A stretch of DNA of 64,000 bases from Acinetobacter brisouisimilis. Lineage in GTDB: Bacteria; Pseudomonadota; Gammaproteobacteria; Pseudomonadales; Moraxellaceae. Every line of letters starts with the position of its first letter. Position 1 is the first letter of the stretch. Below are positions 53,053 to 61,873 of the stretch, piece by piece. The position numbers and the translations under genes were made by a program. The notes under the pieces were generated by a model that worked only from the letters and a program-made list of their open reading frames with translations, had not been told where the DNA came from and ran no database searches. The stretch is taken from contig NZ_KB851218.1 in NCBI RefSeq assembly GCF_000368265.1, forward strand, positions 186,001 to 250,000. The letters are read 5' to 3'.

Positions 53053-53070
53053 ACTCACCTCCGCTTGCAT

Positions 53071-54924
53071 TTAGCCCAGATAATGGGACGCAATTTGATA
53101 GGTTAAAAATGCTGCAAAATAAGCTAATGCAAATAGATAGCCTGTCATCCACGCCACCATTTTCCATGAACCTGTTTCACGGCGTACCGTTGCCAATGTC
53201 GATAAACAATGTGGTGCATAGATGTACCACACTAAAAGTGATAACCCTGTTGCCAGACTCCAGCCGCTACCTGGTGCACTAATTAAATGACTTAAACCCT
53301 GTGCCATCGCATCATCGTTGGCAGCAGACAATGCATACACTGTTCCTAGAGATGCCACCATCACTTCACGGGCTGCCATCCCTGGAATGAGGGCAATACA
53401 GATTTGCCAGTTAAAGCCAACCGGTGCAAAAAATGGCTGCATGAAATGCCCAATATATCCTGCAAAGCTGTAATTAATTGGCGATAAAGCAGCATGCTCT
53501 GGTGCTTGCGGAAAACTACACAAAAACCAAAGCAAAATAGATAAAGCGAAGATAATCCCACCCACACGCTTCAAGAAGATTTTGGCGCGATCGAGCAAGC
53601 CAATCCCGATACTTTTCATATTCGGAAAACGATAACTTGGCAGCTCCATGAGTAAAGCGTATTGGGATTTGTCTTTCTGGAAAAACTTTAAGACAAATGC
53701 CACGATTAACGCGCTGATAATGCCTGCCATATACAACGCAAACAGCACCAAACCCTGCAAATTGAAAATGCCCCACACCATTTTGCTGGGAATAAAGGCA
53801 GAGATCAGCAAGGCATACACGGGCAAACGTGCCGAACAGGTCATGAGTGGTGCAACAAAAATTGTGGTTAAGCGGTCACGCGGGTCCTGAATGGTTCGGG
53901 TCGCCATAATGCCAGGCACGGCACAAGCAAAGCTCGACAATAACGGAATAAATGCACGCCCACTTAAGCCCGCTTTATACATGAGTTTGTCCAGCAAAAA
54001 TGCTGCACGAGGCAAATAACCCGTTTCTTCCAGAAGTAAAATAAAAAAGAATAAAATCAGAATCTGTGGCAAGAACACCACAACGCCGCCCGCACCCGCA
54101 ATCACACCATCAACCACCAAGCTGTGTAGCAGCGGCTGCGTCACTAATGTGCCCATCTCGGTGCCCAACCAGGAGAATGCTTTGGTGATGGCTTCCTGAA
54201 AAGGCGCTGCCCAAGTAAAGACCGCCTGAAACACCACAAACATCAGCAAGGCTAGAACGACAAACCCCAATACAGGATGTAAAAAAATGCTGTCTAAAAA
54301 TTCGGTACGTTTATCTTCATGATCTGAAAAGACCACGACATCTGCCAGAATCTGTGCAACTTTTTGATGCTGATCCCCCACGACACCGTTCATTTCTGTC
54401 TGTGGCAAGGCAAATTTTTTCTGACTCAAAGCATCAATCAGATTCATCACCCCTGACGAGGTTTTAGCAACAGTTTCAACAACAGGAATACCAAGGCGTT
54501 CAGACAGTTTCTGTGAGTTAATCTGAATACCACGGCGGCGTGCTTCATCCATCATGTTCAAAACCAGCAGCACAGGTCGTCCGAGCTCAATGACTTCTAA
54601 AACCAAACCCAAATGCAACCGCAAGTTAGTAGCATCTACCACACACAAAAATGCATCCTGCTGGCTTTCATCTTTGATTTTACCAAGACAGACATCACGA
54701 GTCACGGCTTCATCAGGGCTAGTCGCCTCGAGGCTATAAGCTCCAGGCAAATCCAGTACCCGCACCTGATTGCCAGAAGGTAACTGAAAAAAGCCGATTT
54801 TACGTTCAACCGTGACGCCAGCATAGTTGCCAACTTTTTGACGGGTTCCCGTCAGTTGGTTAAAAACCGAGGTTTTACCACAGTTTGGATTGCCGACTAG
54901 AGCAACACGCAAAGTTTCGCTCAT
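53071..54924 (-). CDS. feoB: Ferrous iron transporter FeoB
   Basis: A 617-aa inner-membrane Fe2+ transporter. The N-terminal G domain has GNPNCGKTS (11-19), DLPGAYSLE and NMMDEARRRG, followed by the helical GDI and by paired Gate motifs in the membrane part (LPRAAFLLDKLMYKAGLSGRAFIPLLSSFACAVP region). It is much shorter than E. coli FeoB (773 aa) but in the range of compact FeoB. The start overlaps feoA by 4 nt (ATGA). Confidence 0.96.
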   Translation of the reverse strand: MSETLRVALVGNPNCGKTSVFNQLTGTRQKVGNYAGVTVERKIGFFQLPSGNQVRVLDLPGAYSLEATSPDEAVTRDVCLGKIKDESQQDAFLCVVDATNLRLHLGLVLEVIELGRPVLLVLNMMDEARRRGIQINSQKLSERLGIPVVETVAKTSSGVMNLIDALSQKKFALPQTEMNGVVGDQHQKVAQILADVVVFSDHEDKRTEFLDSIFLHPVLGFVVLALLMFVVFQAVFTWAAPFQEAITKAFSWLGTEMGTLVTQPLLHSLVVDGVIAGAGGVVVFLPQILILFFFILLLEETGYLPRAAFLLDKLMYKAGLSGRAFIPLLSSFACAVPGIMATRTIQDPRDRLTTIFVAPLMTCSARLPVYALLISAFIPSKMVWGIFNLQGLVLFALYMAGIISALIVAFVLKFFQKDKSQYALLMELPSYRFPNMKSIGIGLLDRAKIFLKRVGGIIFALSILLWFLCSFPQAPEHAALSPINYSFAGYIGHFMQPFFAPVGFNWQICIALIPGMAAREVMVASLGTVYALSAANDDAMAQGLSHLISAPGSGWSLATGLSLLVWYIYAPHCLSTLATVRRETGSWKMVAWMTGYLFALAYFAAFLTYQIASHYLG

Positions 54925-55181
54925 GTTACAGCTCCCTGTGCGGAAATTTCAATTTTCTGAGCTTCTGCTTTTCGCAAGGCAAAACGAGTAAAGCCAATCT
55001 GAATCAGCAGTGGATCACCACCAAAGACCCCTTTGGCGACAACTTTCACAGGTGTTCCTGGAATAAAGCCCAAGGTTTCCAATCGACTTGCTATTAAATC
55101 CGCCTTGCCATCATCAACAGTTTGACGGTTGACTTTGGTAATGACAGCGGCTTGTTTTACCTTTAAATCTGATAACCGCAC
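54921..55181 (-). CDS. feoA: FeoA, ferrous iron transport accessory protein
   Basis: An 86-aa SH3-like protein that binds FeoB and is needed for uptake. LETLGFIPGTPVKVVAKGVFGGDPLLIQIG is the family core. The start is a GTG at 55181. It is the first gene of feoA-feoB plus the small Cys-rich gene. Confidence 0.93.
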   Translation of the reverse strand: MRLSDLKVKQAAVITKVNRQTVDDGKADLIASRLETLGFIPGTPVKVVAKGVFGGDPLLIQIGFTRFALRKAEAQKIEISAQGAVT

Positions 55182-55208
55182 AGCGTTCTACTCACAGACA
55201 TTTGATTT

Positions 55209-55237
55209 ATTATAAACATAAATGAGAATAATTTACA
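55209..55237 (-). promoter_or_regulatory. feoA promoter with overlapping Fur box
   Basis: A perfect TATAAT (-10) lies at 55209-55214 on the minus strand. Just upstream, AAATTATTCTCATTT (55220-55234) matches the right half and centre of the Fur consensus (AATGAGAAT-n-ATTCTCATT). Fur with Fe2+ would cover the -10/-35 space, as expected for an iron-repressed operon. Confidence 0.6.
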
Positions 55238-55334
55238 TACACTACTTGCATCTAGCTTAGCTTTACAATTCGACTTTTACAGAAATTTATTCTAGAGTGA
55301 AATAGCACTTTTTATACTGATTCATATCTGATAG

Positions 55335-56252
55335 ATGATCAACAAGAAACCTCGTATTCCAACAGCGATTAATATTCCAAAAAATTTAGAATTTTTATTT
55401 GGTTACAGAGACTATCTCGTTGCTCAAACCGTCAGCCCGCACACCCGAAATGCTTATTTGTCTGACCTGATCCAGTGTAGCCAGTATATGGAAAAACCGT
55501 TATTAGACTGGTCAAGTGAAGATATTACCGATGTATTGATCGCATTCACACAACAAGGGAAAAGCCCACGCTCCATTGCCCGCCTTTTGTCTGCGCTACG
55601 TTCTTTTTTCAAGTTTTTACGAGAACAGCAACTACGCACCGACAATCCGCTGAGTACCCATAAAACTCCAAAACTGGGGCGTGCCCTGCCTCAAGATTTA
55701 TCTGAAAGCCAAGTTGATGCCCTGATTCAAGCACCCAATACCGAAACTGCGCTCGGTTTACGGGATCGAACCATGCTAGAAGTACTCTATGCTTGTGGCT
55801 TGCGGGTTTCAGAGCTCATCACGCTGCGCCTAGAATTACTCAATCTTAAACAAGGCTATGTACGAATTGTCGGAAAAGGCAATAAAGAGCGTCTGGTTCC
55901 ATTAGGGCAAATTGCTTGTGAATGGCTGGAACGCTATCTCAGTGAATCACGTTCACAACTGTTAAAATCAAGCAGCGACTATGTGTTTTTAACCCAGCAA
56001 GGCGGCATTATGAGTCGGCAGAATTTTTGGTATGTGATCAAACGCTATGCCCTACAGGCTGGTATCGACTTTGAAATTTCACCGCACACTTTACGGCACG
56101 CCTTTGCTACACATTTACTCAATCACGGTGCCGACCTGCGCGTAGTACAAATGCTCTTGGGGCATAGTGACCTGTCCACCACGCAAATTTATACCCATGT
56201 CGCACAAATCCGCATGCAGCAACTACATCAGCAATACCACCCTCGCGCATAA
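55335..56252 (+). CDS. xerC: Tyrosine recombinase XerC
   Basis: A 305-aa recombinase that with XerD resolves chromosome dimers at dif. The catalytic set is complete: R157, K181, H251, R254, H277 and Y286 (motifs GLRVSEL, GKGNKERLVPL, HTLRHAFATH, GHSDLSTTQIYTH). The N-terminal SAM-like core-binding domain spans 20-110. It is divergent from feoA and not part of a mobile element. Confidence 0.94.
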   Translation: MINKKPRIPTAINIPKNLEFLFGYRDYLVAQTVSPHTRNAYLSDLIQCSQYMEKPLLDWSSEDITDVLIAFTQQGKSPRSIARLLSALRSFFKFLREQQLRTDNPLSTHKTPKLGRALPQDLSESQVDALIQAPNTETALGLRDRTMLEVLYACGLRVSELITLRLELLNLKQGYVRIVGKGNKERLVPLGQIACEWLERYLSESRSQLLKSSSDYVFLTQQGGIMSRQNFWYVIKRYALQAGIDFEISPHTLRHAFATHLLNHGADLRVVQMLLGHSDLSTTQIYTHVAQIRMQQLHQQYHPRA

Positions 56253-56365
56253 CCTTCGCTGTGTTATCGAAGAATTACACAGAATAATGAAAATTCACGA
56301 AGCACCACACATTTTTTGTTATGCTAACGGTGTTTTCTTTTTATTGACCAGTCAAAGGGTTATTT

Positions 56366-57181
56366 ATGTCCTTGCACCGTTCCAAAATTTTCCTAGCATG
56401 TACACTTGCCGCTGCTGGTATGCTCAGTGCGTGCTCTAAAGATAAAAATACTGAACAAAAAACTGATTCTCTGACTGCAACGGCACCTGCAACAGGACAA
56501 GCTTCGCCAATTCTAGAACGCAATGCCAAACAGCGGTTAATCAATACCCTGCAAGAAAGTTTAAAAAAAGCCAACATCAACGTTAAAATTATTGATATTA
56601 AAACCACTGAAATTCCCAATATTTACTGGGTCAACCTAGACGGCATGCCATCGGTTTATGCTATGGCTGATGGTAAATACCTGATTCAGGGTGATGTGCT
56701 GCGTTTAGGCGATACGAAACTGCAAAATGTCAGTCAAGCCTTACAAGCGACTGAAAACAAAAAACTGTTTGCTGCACTCAATCCCAAAGATTTAATTGTT
56801 TACCCTGCTCAAGGCGCGACAAAACATATTGTCTATGTGTTTACTGATGCCAACTGTCCATACTGCCATAAACTGCACGAACATTTGCCTGAGATCAATG
56901 CCAAAGGCATTGAAGTCCGCTATATTGCCTGGCCACGTGGCGAGCAGTTCTTCCCGACCATGGAAGCCATTTGGTGTAATAATGACCGTAAATCAGCCTT
57001 TAATGCAGTGATACAAGGGCAGCAAATTTCCGCAGTACAGTGTAATAGCCCTGTAAAAGCCCAATATCAACTCGGCATTAAAATTGGGGTCAATGGTACA
57101 CCTGCAATTTACTCACAAGATGGTTTATACCTTGGCGGCTATCTCAGCCCTGAAGAACTAGAGCAACATTTGGAAAAATAA
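56366..57181 (+). CDS. dsbC: Thiol:disulfide interchange protein DsbC-like lipoprotein
   Basis: A 271-aa DsbC/DsbG-like isomerase that repairs wrong disulfides. The N-terminal dimerisation domain (about 50-125) leads to a thioredoxin fold with DANCPYCHKLHEH (C164, C167), and a second Cys pair near 204 and 226. Unlike E. coli DsbC the signal peptide ends in a lipobox, MLSAC (C23, followed by Ser), so it is probably anchored to the outer membrane's periplasmic face. Confidence 0.9.
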   Translation: MSLHRSKIFLACTLAAAGMLSACSKDKNTEQKTDSLTATAPATGQASPILERNAKQRLINTLQESLKKANINVKIIDIKTTEIPNIYWVNLDGMPSVYAMADGKYLIQGDVLRLGDTKLQNVSQALQATENKKLFAALNPKDLIVYPAQGATKHIVYVFTDANCPYCHKLHEHLPEINAKGIEVRYIAWPRGEQFFPTMEAIWCNNDRKSAFNAVIQGQQISAVQCNSPVKAQYQLGIKIGVNGTPAIYSQDGLYLGGYLSPEELEQHLEK

Positions 57182-57190
57182 TCTGAAATA

Positions 57191-57216
57191 AGGTGAAGAT
57201 ATTGTGATCTTCACCC
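57191..57216 (+). terminator. Stem-loop after dsbC
   Basis: AGGTGAAGAT/ATCTTCACC stem without a good T-run, 10 bp past the dsbC stop. It is a weak terminator at best. Confidence 0.4.
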
Positions 57217-57279
57217 TAGAGTCTGTGCATTTTTTTAGCTATGATCAACCTCAATCGCAATAAATACTTGGAGTGTGAC

Positions 57280-58581
57280 GTGAAACCAGTTCGCCTGGCT
57301 ATATTAGGTCTTGGTACCGTAGGTGGTGGTGCCCTTAAATTATTACAAGAAAACGCCGCTGAAATTAAACGTCGCACAGGTCGAGAAATTCAAATTACCT
57401 ACGTTGGTACCCGCCGCCCTCGCCCAGACCTCAATTTAGAAGGGATTAAACAAAGCGCTGACTTGCTCGAAATCGTTCGCCAACCCGATGTCGATGTTGT
57501 GGTTGAAGTCATGGGCGGTATTCACCCTGCTTATGAAATCATTTATGAAGCGATTAAACATGGTAAGCATGTTGTTACTGCCAACAAAGCCCTTATGGCT
57601 GAACATGGCAATGAACTGTTTAAAGCTGCTGAAGATCACAAAGTTCAGATTGCTTATGAAGCTGCTGTTGCGGGTGGTATTCCAATTATTAAAGTTATCC
57701 GTGAAGGTCTGGCAGCCAATAAAATTGATTGGTTAGCAGGTATCATCAACGGTACAGGTAACTTCATTCTGACTGAAATGCGTGACAAAGGTCGTGCTTT
57801 TGCCGATGTATTAAAAGAAGCTCAAGAGCTTGGCTATGCAGAAGCTGATCCAACTTTTGACGTTGAAGGCATTGATGCTGCACACAAACTCACCATTTTA
57901 GCCTCTTGTGCATTTGGTATTCCTTTACAGTTCAATAAAGTCTATACCGAAGGCATCAGCAAAATTACTGCGCAAGATGTGAAATATGCTGAAGAACTTG
58001 GCTTTCGCATCAAGCACTTGGGGATCGCCCGTCGCACTGACAAAGGCATTGAACTGCGTGTTCACCCAACCCTGATTCCTGCTGAAGAACTGCTGGCCAA
58101 TGTCAATGGCGTGAAAAATGCCGTTCTGGTTCAAGCCAATGCGGTTGGTCCAACTTTATATTATGGTGCGGGCGCAGGTGCAGGTCCAACCGCTTCAGCC
58201 GTAGTTGCCGATATCGTAGATATTGTACGTGACATTTCCTATACTGAAGATGGGGCAGGAACCATTCCTCAATTGGCCTTTGAAGCATTGGCCGATACGC
58301 CTATCTTGAGCCGCGAAGAAATGACTACAGGTTATTATATTCGCCTCAATGCTGAAGACCAAACTGGTGTACTTGCTGATGTGACAACCATTCTCAGCCG
58401 TGCAGGGATTAGTATTGATGCCATCATGCAACAATCCCGTTTAAAAGATCTTATTCCTATTGTGATTCTGACCGATCCGATCGTGGAATCCAAAATGGAT
58501 GAGGCGCTTGCTCAAATTCAAGCGCTTCCTGCCATTCATGGCGAAATTGTGCGAATTCGTTTAGAATCGCTGGATAACTAA
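57280..58581 (+). CDS. hom: Homoserine dehydrogenase
   Basis: A 433-aa enzyme that reduces aspartate semialdehyde to homoserine. It has the NAD(P) motif LGLGTVGGG, VEVMGG, TANKALMAEHG and the catalytic region INGTGNFILTEM, then a C-terminal ACT domain (from about 350, YYIRLNAEDQTGVLADVT) for feedback by threonine. I choose GTG at 57280 because GGAG lies 6 nt before it; the ATG at 57241 would add 13 residues without homology. thrC follows after 56 bp. Confidence 0.96.
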   Translation: MKPVRLAILGLGTVGGGALKLLQENAAEIKRRTGREIQITYVGTRRPRPDLNLEGIKQSADLLEIVRQPDVDVVVEVMGGIHPAYEIIYEAIKHGKHVVTANKALMAEHGNELFKAAEDHKVQIAYEAAVAGGIPIIKVIREGLAANKIDWLAGIINGTGNFILTEMRDKGRAFADVLKEAQELGYAEADPTFDVEGIDAAHKLTILASCAFGIPLQFNKVYTEGISKITAQDVKYAEELGFRIKHLGIARRTDKGIELRVHPTLIPAEELLANVNGVKNAVLVQANAVGPTLYYGAGAGAGPTASAVVADIVDIVRDISYTEDGAGTIPQLAFEALADTPILSREEMTTGYYIRLNAEDQTGVLADVTTILSRAGISIDAIMQQSRLKDLIPIVILTDPIVESKMDEALAQIQALPAIHGEIVRIRLESLDN

Positions 58582-58637
58582 TCAGGTCGAGGGGAACTCT
58601 CCCCTCTACGTGCTTCTTCTTTCATTGGAACATCATC

Positions 58638-59777
58638 ATGTCGAATGCCAATCGTTATACTGGTCTTGTAGATCGTTATCGTGATCGTTTACCTGTATCT
58701 GCAACTACACGTGCAATTTCTTTAGGTGAAGGTAACACCCCTCTCATTAAACTGGAGAATATTCCACGTATTATTGGCAAAGATGTTGAAATCTATGTGA
58801 AATATGAAGGTCTTAATCCAACAGGTTCATTTAAAGACCGTGGTATGACCATGGCAGTAACCAAAGCGGTTGAAGCAGGTTCAAAAGCGATTATCTGTGC
58901 ATCAACAGGTAACACTTCTGCTGCTGCCGCAGCTTATGCAGCACGTGCAGGCATTAAAGCTTTCGTTTTAATTCCAGAAGGCAAAATTGCCATGGGTAAA
59001 ATGGCGCAAGCGATGATGTACGGTGCGGTCACCATGCAAATCCGTGGTAACTTCGACGATGGTATGCGCCTTGTAAAAGAAGTTGCCGACCAAGCACCTG
59101 TAACGATTGTAAACTCAATCAACCCTTACCGTTTACAAGGTCAAAAAACCATTGCTTACGAAATCGTCGAAGCGTTGGGTCGTGCACCAGATTACCACTG
59201 CTTGCCTGTCGGTAATGCAGGTAACATCACTGCACACTGGATGGGTTATACCGAAGTGGTTGCCAATCAGCCTGCTGACCAGTTTGAGCAAGTGATTTAT
59301 GATGCTGAAACTGATCAATTCACAGGGCCAAAACCTGAAGGCTTACCAACAATGGTCGGTTATCAGGCGGCGGGTGCTGCACCTTTCCTTCGTGGTGCGC
59401 CTGTTGCTAACCCTGAAACTGTTGCAACAGCAATCCGTATTGGTAATCCACAAAGCTGGAACCATGCTAAAGCTGTAGTACGTGACTCTAAAGGCTGGTT
59501 CGATGAACTACAAGATGCTGAAATCCTAGAAGCACAGCGCTTGCTTTCAATGTATGAAGGCGTCTTTGTTGAGCCTGCTTCAGCAGCGTCTATTGGTGGT
59601 GCTATCCGTGACATTAAAGCGGGTAAAATTGCTGAGGGTTCTGTGATCGTATGTACCGTGACAGGTAATGGTTTGAAAGACCCAGACACAGCAATCAAGC
59701 AATGTGCTGATGCTGTTATGTTGTCAATTGATGCCACAATGAGCCAAGTGAAAGATTCTATTCTTTCTAACATGTAA
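58638..59777 (+). CDS. thrC: Threonine synthase
   Basis: A 379-aa PLP enzyme that converts phosphohomoserine to threonine. The PLP lysine is in NPTGSFKDRGM (K66), with CASTGNTSAAAAAYAARAG for phosphate binding and GNAGNITAHWMGY. It is of the short type. It lies downstream of hom, as in many Pseudomonadales. Confidence 0.97.
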   Translation: MSNANRYTGLVDRYRDRLPVSATTRAISLGEGNTPLIKLENIPRIIGKDVEIYVKYEGLNPTGSFKDRGMTMAVTKAVEAGSKAIICASTGNTSAAAAAYAARAGIKAFVLIPEGKIAMGKMAQAMMYGAVTMQIRGNFDDGMRLVKEVADQAPVTIVNSINPYRLQGQKTIAYEIVEALGRAPDYHCLPVGNAGNITAHWMGYTEVVANQPADQFEQVIYDAETDQFTGPKPEGLPTMVGYQAAGAAPFLRGAPVANPETVATAIRIGNPQSWNHAKAVVRDSKGWFDELQDAEILEAQRLLSMYEGVFVEPASAASIGGAIRDIKAGKIAEGSVIVCTVTGNGLKDPDTAIKQCADAVMLSIDATMSQVKDSILSNM

Positions 59778-59793
59778 GTATTTCGCTTAAGTA

Positions 59794-59826
59794 TAAAAAA
59801 CCAGTTGTTTGCAACTGGTTTTTTAT
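59794..59826 (+). terminator. Rho-independent terminator of hom-thrC
   Basis: AAAAAACCAGTTG/CAACTGGTTTTTT stem, TTTG loop, T-run. Confidence 0.9.
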
Positions 59827-59948
59827 TTGCATCTTCTAGCGTGCATTATCGAATACAAGCCTAAAGGTATTTAGTTTTTACACATTTTTCAGTTCAACCA
59901 ACCATCTGTCCATCTGTAAAATGCCAACAAACCCTATTTGTTAGAGAT

Positions 59949-59983
59949 AAAAAAAGCCTTTCATCTTAGAAAAGCTTTTTTTG
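59949..59983 (-). terminator. Rho-independent terminator of pbpG
   Basis: AAAAAAGC...GCTTTTTT stem with a mismatch, T-run on the minus strand, 20 bp past the stop. Confidence 0.7.
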
Positions 59984-60005
59984 AAAAGTAATTCATTCTA
60001 AAGAT

Positions 60006-61013
60006 TTAGATTTGTTTTGGTAATTGATTCACCCAGCTCAACAAATTCGTTGCATCACTATTGCGTGACTGTGTTGTTGGTTCACCCAATAAGACCACAA
60101 CGGTTGGGCGCGAATTAACAGTTGCATGCATAACAACACAACGTCCAGCTTCATTAATATAACCTGTTTTAGACAGATTAATATTCCAACCACCATTACG
60201 TACCAAAGCATTGGTGTTATTTGATTTTAATACGCGATAGCCTAAATCGAAATCATAATGCGGTGTTGATGAAAACTGACGAATTACGCCATAACGTGAA
60301 GCTTCAGCCACTAAAATTCCCAGATCACGTGCCGATGATACATTACGAGCATCTAAACCTGTTGATTCATAATAATGGGTTGAGCTCATACCAAGCTGAC
60401 GTGCTTTGGCATTCATTGCTGATACAAAAGCAGGTTTCCCTCCTGGATAAGTACGTGCCAACGCTGCCGCTGCAGGGTTTTCTGACTTCATTAAAGCCAC
60501 CAACAAAACTTCTGCACGGTTCATCTTGTCACCAGGCTTTAAAGTAGAGCTGGCGTGTTTGGGACCTTCAAAATCACTTTGCTGTAAGGTAATCTGCTCA
60601 GACATATTTAAATGCGCATCGGCAGTGACTACAGCTGTCATCAATTTAGTAATCGATGCGATCGGGCGTGACGCATTACTATTTTTACTATACAGTACTT
60701 CACCAGTATGAGCATCCATAACCAGTGCCGAACCTGCTGCTACAGCTGGGCTGCTAGTTGCAAAGCGAGTATCCGTCACATGCGGTGCACGGAATGTAGT
60801 GGTAGTGACACCTCTGCGTACAGAAGTTTCAGCATTATTTCGATCTTGGCTCAGGAGCTGTTTTGCTTCATCGGTTGACCAGTTTAGTTTTGCTTGGGAA
60901 GCTGCCCCCGAGCCACTGTTCACGATGAGTTCAGCAAAACTATTGGCACTCAACCCTATTAGCATCGACATGCTTACAGCACGTACTAAAGATTTTTTTA
61001 AACTTTTCATCAT
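60006..61013 (-). CDS. pbpG: D-alanyl-D-alanine endopeptidase, PBP7/8 type
   Basis: A 335-aa low-molecular-weight penicillin-binding protein that cuts peptidoglycan cross-links. After a signal peptide (to about A27) come SITK (S120, K123), SEN near 177 and SKTGYINEAG (KTG), the full active-site set. The 90 residues before the catalytic domain are Ser/Thr-rich. In Acinetobacter PBP7/8 is linked to serum resistance. It is divergent from gacA. Confidence 0.92.
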   Translation of the reverse strand: MMKSLKKSLVRAVSMSMLIGLSANSFAELIVNSGSGAASQAKLNWSTDEAKQLLSQDRNNAETSVRRGVTTTTFRAPHVTDTRFATSSPAVAAGSALVMDAHTGEVLYSKNSNASRPIASITKLMTAVVTADAHLNMSEQITLQQSDFEGPKHASSTLKPGDKMNRAEVLLVALMKSENPAAAALARTYPGGKPAFVSAMNAKARQLGMSSTHYYESTGLDARNVSSARDLGILVAEASRYGVIRQFSSTPHYDFDLGYRVLKSNNTNALVRNGGWNINLSKTGYINEAGRCVVMHATVNSRPTVVVLLGEPTTQSRNSDATNLLSWVNQLPKQI

Positions 61014-61224
61014 ATTACACTCAACTCAGGGGTGGTAAGATACATTTGTGTATAACCACAAAAATGCCTTACATTTACACAATCGACTCGCTCTTTTAAA
61101 GTTCAGTAATTGTGCATAACTTTTAGGTTATATTTTAAGATAGCATTGCTAATTTTGTCGTTTCATTGCAAGCTTAATTTGCTTTATGTAACAAAAAAAT
61201 CATTTAGATTGGGAGGTGTTGCTC

Positions 61225-61860
61225 GTGATTTCGGTTTTAGTTGTGGATGATCATGAATTAGTACGCACAGGGATTTGTCGTATGTTGGCAGACCATGCGG
61301 ATGTTGAAGTCATTGGTCAAGCCGAATCAGGAGAAGAAGCCTTGACTCTCGCACGCCAGTATCGCCCGAATGTGGTGTTACTCGATGTCAATATGCCTGG
61401 TATCGGTGGTGTAGAAACAACACGGCGTTTATTGCAAATTACACCTGAAACTAAAGTTATCGCTGTGAGCGGCTTGGCCGAAGAACCTTATCCGTCTTTA
61501 TTGCTCAAGGCAGGTGCGAAGGGTTATATCACCAAAGGTGCACCCATTCAGGAAATGCTTCGTGCCATCAACAAGGTGATGCAAGGTGGTAAATACTTTA
61601 GTGCTGACATTGCTGAACAGTTGGCAAGCTCATATTTATCTGAAACGCAGAAATCTCCTTTTGACCAACTCTCTGAGCGTGAAATGCAAGTCGCCATGAT
61701 GGTAGTCAACTGCCATAGTGCACAAGCCATTGCAGACAAGTTATTTGTGAGCGTAAAAACCGTCAATACCTACCGCTACCGTATTTTTGAGAAACTGGAA
61801 ATTGACAGTGACGTGAAGCTGACCCATTTGGCAATTCGTTATGGTTTAATCAAACCTTAA
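61225..61860 (+). CDS. gacA: Response regulator GacA/UvrY-like
   Basis: A 211-aa NarL-family regulator: receiver domain with VVDDHELVRTGI and phosphoacceptor D54 in LLDVNMPG, K of ITKGAP, and a C-terminal LuxR HTH (LSEREMQVAMMVV, KTVNTYRYRIFEKL). GacA is activated by GacS and drives Rsm small RNAs. The GTG start at 61225 is 8 nt from GGAGG and gives the Pseudomonas-like MISVLVVDDHE. pilS follows 13 bp after. Confidence 0.93.
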   Translation: MISVLVVDDHELVRTGICRMLADHADVEVIGQAESGEEALTLARQYRPNVVLLDVNMPGIGGVETTRRLLQITPETKVIAVSGLAEEPYPSLLLKAGAKGYITKGAPIQEMLRAINKVMQGGKYFSADIAEQLASSYLSETQKSPFDQLSEREMQVAMMVVNCHSAQAIADKLFVSVKTVNTYRYRIFEKLEIDSDVKLTHLAIRYGLIKP

Positions 61861-61873
61861 TCAGGTTCTATAT

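Noticed and set aside
55335..56252. XerC as a sign of an integrated mobile element
   Set aside because: Sequence and length fit housekeeping XerC, and no phage genes, attachment repeats or tRNA junction lie beside it.
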